From a virus, in the IMG/VR virus record IMGVR_UViG_3300003872_000017, positions 1 through 41,051 of that record: a DNA stretch of 41,051 nucleotides; one strand, 5' to 3'. Under the pieces are notes generated by a model. It was not told where the DNA came from and ran no database searches. It was given only the letters and a program-made list of their open reading frames with translations. Positions within the stretch are counted from its first letter, which is position 1; each line of letters starts with the position of its first letter. Of this stretch, positions 25,896 to 32,621 are shown one piece after another. The translations under genes were made by a program, and so were the position numbers.

Positions 25896-26285
25896 CTAGT
25901 TAGTATATGTACCTTCAGTGAGTTCTGTCTCAACATACTCAAAGAATACTTTCATAAGTCCATCACCTGCTGGAGCTGTTGAACCTGGTTTAACTGTAGC
26001 TGCGCCACCTGTTGCAAAGTAAGTATTAGCTTGTGTACCATCCGATACACCTACTGCATCTACTTTTACTTCATCAGCTACTGTAACACCTGCTACAACT
26101 ACATCTACTGTAGCACCTGATGTACTATCTGCTTTAAGTACAATTACTGAAGCTCTAGTAACTACTGAAGCTTCTGGTAATGTAAAAAAGTCATCAACTG
26201 ATGTTGATGTAGGAACAATGCCTGAAGCGAATGAGCTAAACTCTTTCTTCTGGTTATTTTTAGCTTCTAATCTATAATCTGCCAT
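25896..26285 (-). CDS. Capsid-associated protein, decoration-like
   Basis: 129 residues, rich in Val, Thr and Ala with a beta-sandwich look (SVIVLKADSTSGATVDVVVA, VTVADEVKVDAVGVSDG). It is directly downstream of the major capsid gene, the usual place for head decoration or head-fibre proteins. No catalytic motif is present. GGAG precedes its ATG. Function is inferred from position and composition. Confidence 0.75.
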   Translation of the reverse strand: MADYRLEAKNNQKKEFSSFASGIVPTSTSVDDFFTLPEASVVTRASVIVLKADSTSGATVDVVVAGVTVADEVKVDAVGVSDGTQANTYFATGGAATVKPGSTAPAGDGLMKVFFEYVETELTEGTYTN

Positions 26286-26304
26286 TTAAAATCTCCTTAA
26301 GTTG

Positions 26305-26328
26305 TGTTACACTAATTAAAGTGTAACA
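26305..26328. promoter_or_regulatory. Perfect 9-bp hairpin over the capsid gene stop codon
   Basis: TGTTACACT and its complement AGTGTAACA are separated by six bases. The last capsid codons and stop lie in the structure. There is no U-run. It may protect the capsid transcript 3' end or moderate read-through into the next gene. Confidence 0.65.
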
Positions 26329-27461
26329 TCTACGAATACGATACCGTAGTTATATCCAGCTGCTTTACCATATGAGTAATCAGCATTTTCAGCAAGTAAT
26401 TTCCCTGGTTTAGCTGCACACCATACTTCCATACAAGACTCCGAGAATTTATCGAAATCTGTAGTCTCGAATTTATAATCTGGCATCATACCATTGGCTT
26501 TCTGAAATGCACCTGCACCAAGAACTAAACAACGAGATTTTGTAGCTGATGCATAACCTGCTTCACCTGTCCATACGCTATTGTTACCATCATATTGACG
26601 AAGACCTGACATCTCAACACCAGTGTTCTCATAGTTGTAATACTCACCAGTTGTGATAGGACCATCAGTATCACCGAAGAATGTTCCAGCTTCTACAAAC
26701 AAGAAGTTTCCAATTTTACCTATAACACCTTTAATAAGTCTGTTATCATTACCACGAACATCAGCTGTTTGAAGAGCCGCACCAGCACCTGTTGAACCTA
26801 AGAATTTACCTTTTGCAGCTACATCTAAAACTATAATCCATACTGGTTCACCACCTTGAAGTGTGAAAGGTTTAAGAGGAAGTCTACGACTAATACCAGC
26901 CGGAGCTGTATCATATCCAGTACCAGTTTTAACAGCTGTTTCAATTTTAAGTATTGCATCTAAGTCAAATTTGTGGCCATCTGAACCATCAAATGATAAA
27001 CCAAATTCTGCTTCTTGCTGACCTAAATCAAAGAATGCTTGGTCGTCTGAGCGAACCCATAAATCACCTAGTTTAGAACGAGAGTCACTATGCTCATTGA
27101 TTGACAAGTCTCCAATGTTTACACCATCAAATCTATCACCATTATCAACTACATATCTATAATCAGCAACAGTAAGTTTATCAGAGAATTTCTTCTTCTG
27201 TTCACCACGACCTTGTGCGGTTGTTTTACCTTTAACTGGTCTACCACTAAGATTACCATCATAGTCAAAAACTACAGTTTTACCTTTTGAAGCTGCAATA
27301 TCATTCTCAACCATAATAATTGAGTCTTGTGTCTTACCTTTGTAAGGAGCCCAAAATGATACTGCTGCTTTCTGGATTAAACCTTCTGCAACCCACGCCT
27401 TACGAACTAAATCAGAACCAATGGCTACTACGCCTGTTCCGTCTGGTCTTAATTCTGCCAT
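26316..27461 (-). CDS. Major capsid protein (N4 gp56-like)
   Basis: 381 residues. The start MAELRPDGTGVVAIGSDLVR, the FWAPYKGKTQDSIIMVENDI block and KGKTVVFDYDGNLSGRPVKG match the N4 gp56-family capsid fold, in which this region forms the E-loop and P-domain. Late in the protein, CLVLGAGAFQKANG is also typical. It follows the scaffold gene by 15 bp. Codons are somewhat richer in GC than in the neighbouring genes, as expected for a very abundant protein. Confidence 0.9.
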   Translation of the reverse strand: MAELRPDGTGVVAIGSDLVRKAWVAEGLIQKAAVSFWAPYKGKTQDSIIMVENDIAASKGKTVVFDYDGNLSGRPVKGKTTAQGRGEQKKKFSDKLTVADYRYVVDNGDRFDGVNIGDLSINEHSDSRSKLGDLWVRSDDQAFFDLGQQEAEFGLSFDGSDGHKFDLDAILKIETAVKTGTGYDTAPAGISRRLPLKPFTLQGGEPVWIIVLDVAAKGKFLGSTGAGAALQTADVRGNDNRLIKGVIGKIGNFLFVEAGTFFGDTDGPITTGEYYNYENTGVEMSGLRQYDGNNSVWTGEAGYASATKSRCLVLGAGAFQKANGMMPDYKFETTDFDKFSESCMEVWCAAKPGKLLAENADYSYGKAAGYNYGIVFVDVTL

Positions 27462-27476
27462 ACTATTTCCTTTTTA

Positions 27477-28118
27477 TTAGAAGACTAAATTTTTATAGTC
27501 TTTAACTATATCGCCTTTTACAGCACTATATGATGGTTTATCATCTCCACCTACTTTATTCAAGTTTGGTTGGTTTAATGTTTGATTACCATCTCCTATA
27601 ACCTTTGGTGAAACTAAATAATTCTTAGCTTCCTCGAGAAAGTCTTCAAAACTAACTTCACCATTCTCAAGTTTCTTGGTAATTCTAGGAGGAACATCAT
27701 ATTGTATAACTTCATCTGTAAGTTGTACATCTGGATGGCTACTATTAAATTCTGAGAGAACTTGAGCTCGTCTCTCCAACTCAGCTTGTTGAGCAGCTAA
27801 TCTACCTGCTTCATTAAGTGTTTCTTGATGCTTCAGCATCGCCTCACGCTCCAGGTTATTAACCTTATCTCTCCAAGCATCTGGATTTTCATACTTTAAA
27901 GTATCTAATTCTGTCTTAGTAGCTTCATCTAACTCTAACTTAGGTTGAGTAAGTTTCTCAATAGCATCTAGTTTCGCTTCTTTTTCTCTAAGAGCTTGTT
28001 GCGACTTCGTAAAGGCTGCTTGAGTATCTTTAAATCTCTTCTCATAGTCTACTTTAGTTTCTTGGCTATCATCAACAGTATCAGTTGAGGTAGCCGTTTT
28101 ATCTTCGGGAGTACCCAT
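27477..28118 (-). CDS. Scaffolding protein
   Basis: 213 residues, highly charged and helical, with a coiled-coil centre (RFKDTQAAFTKSQQALREKE, LEREAMLKHQETLNEAGR) and flexible acidic N-terminus. It lies immediately upstream of the capsid gene, the standard place for the scaffold. A small C-terminal domain rich in Lys (KGDIVKDYKNL) would contact the coat. No protease motif is present. Confidence 0.85.
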   Translation of the reverse strand: MGTPEDKTATSTDTVDDSQETKVDYEKRFKDTQAAFTKSQQALREKEAKLDAIEKLTQPKLELDEATKTELDTLKYENPDAWRDKVNNLEREAMLKHQETLNEAGRLAAQQAELERRAQVLSEFNSSHPDVQLTDEVIQYDVPPRITKKLENGEVSFEDFLEEAKNYLVSPKVIGDGNQTLNQPNLNKVGGDDKPSYSAVKGDIVKDYKNLVF

Positions 28119-28146
28119 TATATTACCTTATGTAAAATTTTGTTTC

Positions 28147-28159
28147 GTATATATTATAC
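28147..28159 (-). promoter_or_regulatory. Candidate leftward promoter before scaffold/capsid
   Basis: On the minus strand the 63-bp gap between terL and scaffold holds TATAAT (28153-28158) within a near-palindrome GTATAATATATAC, about 35 bp before the scaffold ATG. The -35 region is weak. A local promoter here would raise capsid output above that of terminase. Confidence 0.5.
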
Positions 28160-28181
28160 TGTAAAACATATTAAAAGTATC

Positions 28182-29687
28182 TTAAACATCTGTCGAATTG
28201 TTATAGTGCTGTTTTACCTTGTTTATAGGTGTATTAATATACTTATTTGTTACAGAGTTATGTTTAATACCCATAGCTAAGTATCTAAGTGAGTCTGCGA
28301 TATGTGAATATATATCGTGTTCAGGGTTATCTAAGTATATATTAAACTTCTTATCAAACTGTCTTCTATACATCTGTATAGCTAATAGTGTTTGTTCCGC
28401 CTTTTTATCTATAACTACATTAGCTAGGAGCTGTCTTGTGGCTTCTATACCATCATTAATACGGTGTTTTTTAACTAATATAGGATTGAAACCCATCTCA
28501 GTCATAGCCTGTTTTCTAGTCTTAGCGCTTATCCACTCTTTAACAGCTATATCGTGAGGAACTAATGTTGTCCCAAATGTACAACCTAGCTTCTTACCGA
28601 TAGCTTTATATACCTCCACGAAATGAGGTAAGCCTTCACCCGTTTTAGCGTAGTCACCTATTATATGTACAGCACCAGATGGTTGTAACTGGAAAAATAT
28701 TACAGCTGTAGGGTCTGATATACCTATATCTAAAGCTGAATGAACTAACAAGTTAGGGTCGTATAGGTCTGTAGCTATCTCTAAGTTTTTAAACTCTTTA
28801 CTATAGTATGCACCTTCAATAGTTTGTTCAAACGCAGCTTTAGGGCTATATGGATACTCCCTATCAAACTTACTACCTAACCTATCCATCTTACCAGCAC
28901 ACCAGTTTTTCTGCTCTTGCGTTAGTGTTATGTTGAGGTCTGCTTCCACCTTATCGAAGTATTTCTCGTGTTCTTGTGTAGCTTCATAATAATAAGGCAT
29001 CCTACAGTCTGCGTCATATACCCAAGATAAGAATATAGGGTAAAAGTCTAGTGGTGTTAGAGGTGAGCTAGTCTTAGCAGCTATAGCCTGCCTAGCTACA
29101 GCCCTAGTCCATATATCGTAGAATAAACCTGATGCACCTTCTGCTGTAGACTCTATCGATATAAATGAGTCCGTAGCTACTGCCTCAAATGCACCTGTGT
29201 TTAACTCCTCCGCTTTCTCTGGATACTTTATAGCTATCTTAGCTAGCTCGGAGACGTGTAGCGAGGATAATGTATCACCACGAAAGTTACCTATCCTAAG
29301 TGTTGAACCGTTAGAAAATGTTAGTCCTTCTGAGTTTGAGGAAACTAATTTGAGGTTTATGAGGTCCTTTATATCCTGGTCTAAGTTATCCCAAGCAACT
29401 AAAGCTTTCTTATAAAGTTTCCTAGACTCTGTTAATCCATAACTCTGTATACCAGCTTGTGTGTTTGTGTTAAATAGACATTTATCTAAACCCTCTATAA
29501 CTTTATATGTTGATATTCCTCTCTGTCTAGATTTCAAGGTTATTGTTTTAGGGTGTTTTATATTATAGAGTATGTTTTGAGCTTCATTCATTTTGAAGTC
29601 TATTAGCTTATCTTTTTTATTAACTATTTTATATAGGTTGTTAAGTCTCCAGTATCTATTACCTAGTAATCTCATAAATTCATCCAT
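28182..29687 (-). CDS. Terminase large subunit
   Basis: 501 residues. The ATPase part shows a deviant Walker A (LKSRQRGIST near 50-60), a Walker B-like SSLHVSELAKIA and motif III SIESTAEG. The RNase H-type nuclease domain begins SALDIGISDPTAVIFFQ and has a later acidic residue in YSHIADSLRYLAMG. It pumps DNA into the capsid and cuts concatemers. Start overlaps the small subunit gene by 8 bp. Confidence 0.93.
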   Translation of the reverse strand: MDEFMRLLGNRYWRLNNLYKIVNKKDKLIDFKMNEAQNILYNIKHPKTITLKSRQRGISTYKVIEGLDKCLFNTNTQAGIQSYGLTESRKLYKKALVAWDNLDQDIKDLINLKLVSSNSEGLTFSNGSTLRIGNFRGDTLSSLHVSELAKIAIKYPEKAEELNTGAFEAVATDSFISIESTAEGASGLFYDIWTRAVARQAIAAKTSSPLTPLDFYPIFLSWVYDADCRMPYYYEATQEHEKYFDKVEADLNITLTQEQKNWCAGKMDRLGSKFDREYPYSPKAAFEQTIEGAYYSKEFKNLEIATDLYDPNLLVHSALDIGISDPTAVIFFQLQPSGAVHIIGDYAKTGEGLPHFVEVYKAIGKKLGCTFGTTLVPHDIAVKEWISAKTRKQAMTEMGFNPILVKKHRINDGIEATRQLLANVVIDKKAEQTLLAIQMYRRQFDKKFNIYLDNPEHDIYSHIADSLRYLAMGIKHNSVTNKYINTPINKVKQHYNNSTDV

Positions 29688-29994
29688 TAACTAAAGTTCC
29701 TTCTATGACTAGTGGTGCGGTGTTGTTACTATCGTTAGCTATGTTATTATCTATATTATTATCGTCACTACTATATTTGTTTAATAGGCGTGTTATTTTC
29801 CTAGCTGTTTCACCTTCATTCGTGTTATTTTTGAGTGAGTCTTCTATGTTGATAACTATATCTGTGTAAGTTTTTAATTCTCTAGGTTCTAAGTACCTTG
29901 CGTTGTTATCTGTAACTGCTCTTGTGGCAAGTTCTAGTGTTTTTTCTTTAAATATGTCTATGTTACTTCTTACTATTTCTATGGAGAGTTGCAT
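29680..29994 (-). CDS. Probable terminase small subunit
   Basis: 104 residues, helical in the first 70 residues (RSNIDIFKEKTLELATRAV, ELKTYTDIVINIEDSLKN) followed by an Asn/Asp-rich tail. Size, overlap with terL and first position in the leftward operon support terS. It has AAAAAAGGACTGC upstream. No clear helix-turn-helix is visible, so the call rests mainly on position. Confidence 0.72.
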   Translation of the reverse strand: MQLSIEIVRSNIDIFKEKTLELATRAVTDNNARYLEPRELKTYTDIVINIEDSLKNNTNEGETARKITRLLNKYSSDDNNIDNNIANDSNNTAPLVIEGTLVNG

Positions 29995-30045
29995 TAGCAG
30001 TCCTTTTTTTGTTATTATATTGTTTTATAGCTTAATTTTTTATTA

Positions 30046-30051
30046 ATTATA
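30046..30051 (-). promoter_or_regulatory. Candidate -10 box of the late leftward operon
   Basis: TATAAT on the minus strand, about 52 bp before the terS ATG, in the divergent control region. TGTTATA occurs twice just upstream. No good -35 is visible, which could mean activation by a phage factor. Confidence 0.45.
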
Positions 30052-30100
30052 ACAGACATATAACAGGAATGTTAGAATTTTTTTAAAATTTTTATGCTAG

Positions 30101-30241
30101 GTTCTAGTATAATAGCTATATAACAGTACCTAGTATAATAGCTATATAATAGAAATTTAGAATTTTTAAAAATAAAATTAGAGGACCTAGTATAATAGCT
30201 ATATAATAGAAATTTAGAATTTTTAAAAATAAAATTAGAGG
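30101..30241 (+). repeat. 57-bp tandem repeat with promoter-like boxes
   Basis: Two exact 57-bp units start at 30128 and 30185, with the beginning of a third at 30242 and a partial, diverged copy at 30101-30127. Each copy carries TATAATAGCTATATAA (30108, 30134, 30191). A near-identical box, TATAATCGCTATATAAT, occurs at 31779 upstream of another gene, so this is likely a stacked promoter or a binding-site array. Confidence 0.85.
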
Positions 30242-30259
30242 ACCTATTCTAATTTTATT
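30228..30259. promoter_or_regulatory. Perfect 11-bp inverted repeat after the tandem repeat
   Basis: AATAAAATTAG (30228-30238) pairs exactly with CTAATTTTATT (30249-30259); the stem can grow by one pair. It closes the tandem array on its right side. Possible transcription barrier between the two divergent operons, or part of a packaging or replication signal. Confidence 0.65.
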
Positions 30260-30290
30260 GGCGCACCTTGCGAACGGGGGGTGGCTAACT
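30260..30290. other. G-rich island in AT-rich control region (candidate packaging site)
   Basis: GGCGCACCTTGCGAACGG and a run of six G (30276-30281) followed by TGG stand out in very AT-rich surroundings, about 270 bp upstream of the terS start. GC-rich recognition sequences near terS are typical of cos or pac sites. No direct evidence of cleavage is available. Confidence 0.35.
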
Positions 30291-30337
30291 AAAATTAAAC
30301 TAAGCTTATTGTCTCGTGTTACTCCTAAACTTTCAAC

Positions 30338-30439
30338 CTAATTTCATAACTAATTTAATCTATATCAAAGGAAGATTATGCTGGAGAAAGAATGTTATAA
30401 TTTCATAACTAATTTAAGCTGTATCAAAGGAAGATTGTG
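30338..30439 (+). repeat. Duplicated leader module with ribosome binding site
   Basis: A roughly 42-bp unit occurs twice: TAATTTCATAACTAATTTAA then TATCAAAGGAAGATT, ending ATG in the first copy and GTG in the second. AAAGGAAG is a good Shine-Dalgarno in each. From ATG 30378 a 20-codon frame (MLEKECYNFITNLSCIKGRL) ends at 30440. Whether it is translated is uncertain. Confidence 0.5.
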
Positions 30440-30514
30440 ATAATTATAATACATATATAACATAACTAAATCAATATTTAAAATTCGCATATAATTTAAG
30501 TGTAATTTAAGTAT

Positions 30515-30543
30515 CGTTATACTATAATTTCACATATCAAAAG
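30515..30543 (+). promoter_or_regulatory. Candidate early promoter with TCACATA motif
   Basis: GTTATACTATAATTTCACATATC contains TATAAT about 35 bp upstream of the 60-aa gene, followed by TCACATA, a motif that recurs at 31130-31148 and (as TATGTGA) at 31918. Ribosome site GAAGGA follows before ATG 30559. Confidence 0.5.
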
Positions 30544-30558
30544 AAAGAAGGATAACAA

Positions 30559-30741
30559 ATGACAGATTTACAAAGAGAGATACTAATAGAGTTACTAAAT
30601 AACACTATTGAAGTTGGTGTAGTTGAAGTTAGTGAAGGTTACTATGAGTTGAATAACATACCTACAGAGAAAGATTTGGCTGTTGTTAAAGATGAATTAT
30701 GTAAACTTAGAGATAATTGTATATCTAAATTAGATAAATAA
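30559..30741 (+). CDS. Small early-type protein, 60 aa
   Basis: A 60-residue acidic protein (starts MTDLQREILIELLNNTIEVG) with a helix, a short beta segment and a second helix ending KLRDNCISKLDK. It is first in the rightward early block, after a promoter-like box and AGAAGGA. No family recognised. Position next to the divergent control region suggests an early takeover or regulatory peptide. Confidence 0.75.
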   Translation: MTDLQREILIELLNNTIEVGVVEVSEGYYELNNIPTEKDLAVVKDELCKLRDNCISKLDK

Positions 30742-30753
30742 AAGGATAATAAA

Positions 30754-31017
30754 ATGACATTATATACAAATAAACAAGCGATAAAACCGCTAATAGTCGC
30801 TAATAGATTAACAGCAGATATAGACTATAATGAATTATATTTCGAAAAACCATTAAGTGAAGACTGGATACAAATCGAAACCTTTGAAGAATACAAACTA
30901 CTTAGGTATTTTACTAATAATAAAGACCTATTACTAAAGTTAATCGCCGGTAATTACGCCTTTGATTTATCAATAAAAGAAAATAACTATAGTTTTACTG
31001 TACTTGAAAAATATTAA
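30754..31017 (+). CDS. Small early-type protein, 87 aa
   Basis: An 87-residue protein 12 bp after the previous gene, with AAAGGATAATAAA upstream. It is mixed in structure, with aromatic and acidic patches (IDYNELYFEKPLSEDWIQIE) and a short C-terminal strand. No signal peptide, membrane span or known motif. Probably co-transcribed with the 60-aa gene; function unknown. Confidence 0.75.
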   Translation: MTLYTNKQAIKPLIVANRLTADIDYNELYFEKPLSEDWIQIETFEEYKLLRYFTNNKDLLLKLIAGNYAFDLSIKENNYSFTVLEKY

Positions 31018-31062
31018 TCATAATATTTAAAATTTACCTTTTAATTAAGGTAGATTTCATAA

Positions 31063-31148
31063 TGTTATGATATAATTACATCATAACAAACAAACTTTTT
31101 GACATTATGTCAATTCAACTAATTACTCCTCACATAACTAATATGTGA
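31063..31148 (+). promoter_or_regulatory. Cluster of three palindromes before the 187-aa gene
   Basis: Three inverted repeats in 86 bp: TGTTATGAT/ATCATAACA (31063-31088) around TATAAT; TTGACAT-T-ATGTCAA (31099-31113), which includes a consensus -35 TTGACA; and TCACATA/TATGTGA (31130-31148) just before GATACAAT and the ribosome site AAGGAAG. This looks like a promoter with several operators. Confidence 0.65.
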
Positions 31149-31170
31149 TACAATTATAAGGAAGTCCAAA

Positions 31171-31734
31171 ATGGCACAAACAACACAAAAAAACATCAAA
31201 AAAACTATGGTTGATGTACTCGCATTCGTAGAAAAACACGGTAAAATGACACCCGAAAACTTAGAGTTATTTACTAATGAATTTTGTATCGCTAAATCAG
31301 GTTCAAACGGTTCAAAAGGTCCTCGTGAAGTTACAATCTTAAAAGATATTGAAGGTAATCAACTAGGTAGAAAATGTACTGCGACTGGTTTATGGTTTGA
31401 TAATAGTCACTTTAGTAAAAATACAACTATTAACAAGAAAGCGGAGAAACTAAAACTATCTTTATACCACGCGAGTAAAAAAGCGGAAAAAGATGCGCAA
31501 GTTATGTTAGATGAAGCTAAAGATATTACTGATATTACTGAAAAAGTCGCTAAATATGAAGCGTATGATGCAGCCCTTGTCGCAGCTAAGGCGATTAGAG
31601 AGACTTTCGCAGTAACTGATGAAATGAAAGAAGGTGGTCGTGAAACTATTGAAGCGTTAGCTAAGGCTTTAAATGTTGAAGTAAACCCGGTGAAAGATGA
31701 ACCAGCAGACACTGAAACTACTAAAGAAGCGTAA
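31171..31734 (+). CDS. Probably abundant early protein, 187 aa, unknown
   Basis: 187 residues with a strong ribosome site (AAGGAAG), an operator-rich promoter and its own rho-independent terminator, which together indicate high, independent expression. The N-terminal half has a compact beta-like region (KGPREVTILKDIEGNQLGRK then CTATGLWFDN); the C-terminal half is a long Ala/Lys/Glu helix and an acidic tail (VKDEPADTETTKEA). Codons such as GCG and GTC are more common than in neighbours, matching high expression. DNA-binding, nucleoid-like or host-takeover roles are possible; no family recognised. Confidence 0.82.
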   Translation: MAQTTQKNIKKTMVDVLAFVEKHGKMTPENLELFTNEFCIAKSGSNGSKGPREVTILKDIEGNQLGRKCTATGLWFDNSHFSKNTTINKKAEKLKLSLYHASKKAEKDAQVMLDEAKDITDITEKVAKYEAYDAALVAAKAIRETFAVTDEMKEGGRETIEALAKALNVEVNPVKDEPADTETTKEA

Positions 31735-31740
31735 CTAACT

Positions 31741-31766
31741 AGGGAGTGTAATAACTCCCTTTTTTA
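31741..31766 (+). terminator. Rho-independent terminator
   Basis: GGGAGT (31742-31747) and ACTCCC (31754-31759) form a stem, with a 6-base loop, followed by a run of six T. It is placed 7 bp after the 187-aa gene stop. It is the clearest intrinsic terminator in the window. Confidence 0.9.
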
Positions 31767-31778
31767 TTGTTGTTGAAT

Positions 31779-31795
31779 TATAATCGCTATATAAT
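31779..31795 (+). promoter_or_regulatory. Promoter-like box TATAATCGCTATATAAT
   Basis: Sixteen of 17 bases match the box in the 57-bp repeats at 30134 and 30191. It follows the terminator directly and would start transcription toward the 105-aa gene and primase block. Flanking TTGTTGA and TCAACAA make an imperfect inverted repeat. Confidence 0.55.
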
Positions 31796-31813
31796 TTATG
31801 TATAATCAACAAT

Positions 31814-31906
31814 ACGCGTTTAAAATTGTATTATGTATAAATGTATGCGATACAATTTTAAACGCGTTTAAAGCGTGTTTATGTGCGTTTAAAGCGTGTT
31901 TATGTG
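31814..31906 (+). promoter_or_regulatory. Inverted-repeat control element, copy with iterons
   Basis: A perfect 17-bp inverted repeat, ACGCGTTTAAAATTGTA (31814-31830) with its complement (31851-31867), surrounds the core TTATGTATAAATGTATGCGA. Directly downstream are two tandem 21-bp units (31865-31885 and 31886-31906) starting CGTTTAAAGCG and ending TTTATGTG. The same 21-bp unit occurs inverted at 8528-8548 and 40810-40830. TATAAA at 31836 is a possible -10 box. Confidence 0.8.
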
Positions 31907-31956
31907 TGTGTTATCATATGTGATAATATTTTTTTTAAAACTATAAAGGATATATA

Positions 31957-32274
31957 ATGGTAAATGTAGATAGAATGTTGAAAGAGCAGAGAACTAGGTT
32001 AACTAACATCAATAGTGAAGAGGTTACAAGTAAAGAAACTAAGAAACAATCTTATGCACTTGATATACCAGAAAATAATGTTTCACGCACTAATATGTTT
32101 GTGATAGACAATACTTTAACATTAACTAGGGTTATATGTTCTAATGTGTATCGCGTTGAATTTCCTTGTAAAACTATTGCGTGCGACATAGTGGATTGGT
32201 TCTCTTGTTATGACAATATTTTTGTACTCGGAGCGAGGAGAACTAATGTTAAAGCGGACCAATTTTATAACTAA
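31957..32274 (+). CDS. Hypothetical protein, 105 aa, upstream of the candidate origin
   Basis: 105 residues: a basic, helical N-terminal third (RMLKEQRTRLTNINSEEV, TSKETKKQS) and a beta-rich remainder with three Cys (RVICSNVYRVEFPCKTIACD). AAAGGATATATA is a good ribosome site. It is controlled by the inverted-repeat element and lies before a 347-bp AT-rich gap and the primase gene. An origin-binding or regulatory role is a position-based guess. Confidence 0.75.
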   Translation: MVNVDRMLKEQRTRLTNINSEEVTSKETKKQSYALDIPENNVSRTNMFVIDNTLTLTRVICSNVYRVEFPCKTIACDIVDWFSCYDNIFVLGARRTNVKADQFYN

Positions 32275-32621
32275 AAGGTGTTGAGGTTGGAAATTTTGTT
32301 TATTTTTTATTATTATGTTATTATATGTTAATATATAAATATAGTATATAAATAAGTATAAAAAAAACAAAATCTATAGTATAAAAAACAAAATCCGAGA
32401 TATATTAACATATGATATATTAACAGGTTCCCTTAAGCTCTTTCGAAGTGAGCTTTAAGTATACTAATATATTAACAAGTACATTCAGTATAATTTAAGA
32501 AATTAAATTATATTAATATATTACATTAACACAAAAGTTTAAGCGACTATTAAGCTTAAACTAATAAAACATTAAGATTTAAAATGATATAATTTTAAAC
32601 ATTCAACATAAAGGAGTTCCA
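32275..32621. other. AT-rich intergenic region, candidate replication origin
   Basis: No gene is seen in these 347 bp. It holds three ATATATTAACA sites (32400, 32415, 32467), two direct copies of AAAAAACAAAATC 21 bp apart (32362, 32383), a hairpin around CTTAAGCTC/GAGCTTTAAG (32432-32459), a perfect 9-bp hairpin AGTTTAAGC/GCTTAAACT (32536-32562), and a TGATATAAT box before the primase start. Placement immediately upstream of the primase-helicase supports an origin. Confidence 0.55.

Noticed and set aside
26305-26328. Hairpin after the capsid gene as an intrinsic terminator
   Set aside because: There is no U-run on the minus strand, and the next gene in the operon starts within 45 bp.
28219-28557. 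112-codon plus-strand frame inside terL
   Set aside because: Antisense to conserved nuclease-domain sequence; Cys/Leu/Ser-rich shadow product with no start signal.
30128-30241. 57-bp tandem repeats as a CRISPR array
   Set aside because: Units are directly adjacent with no variable spacers, and no cas genes are present.
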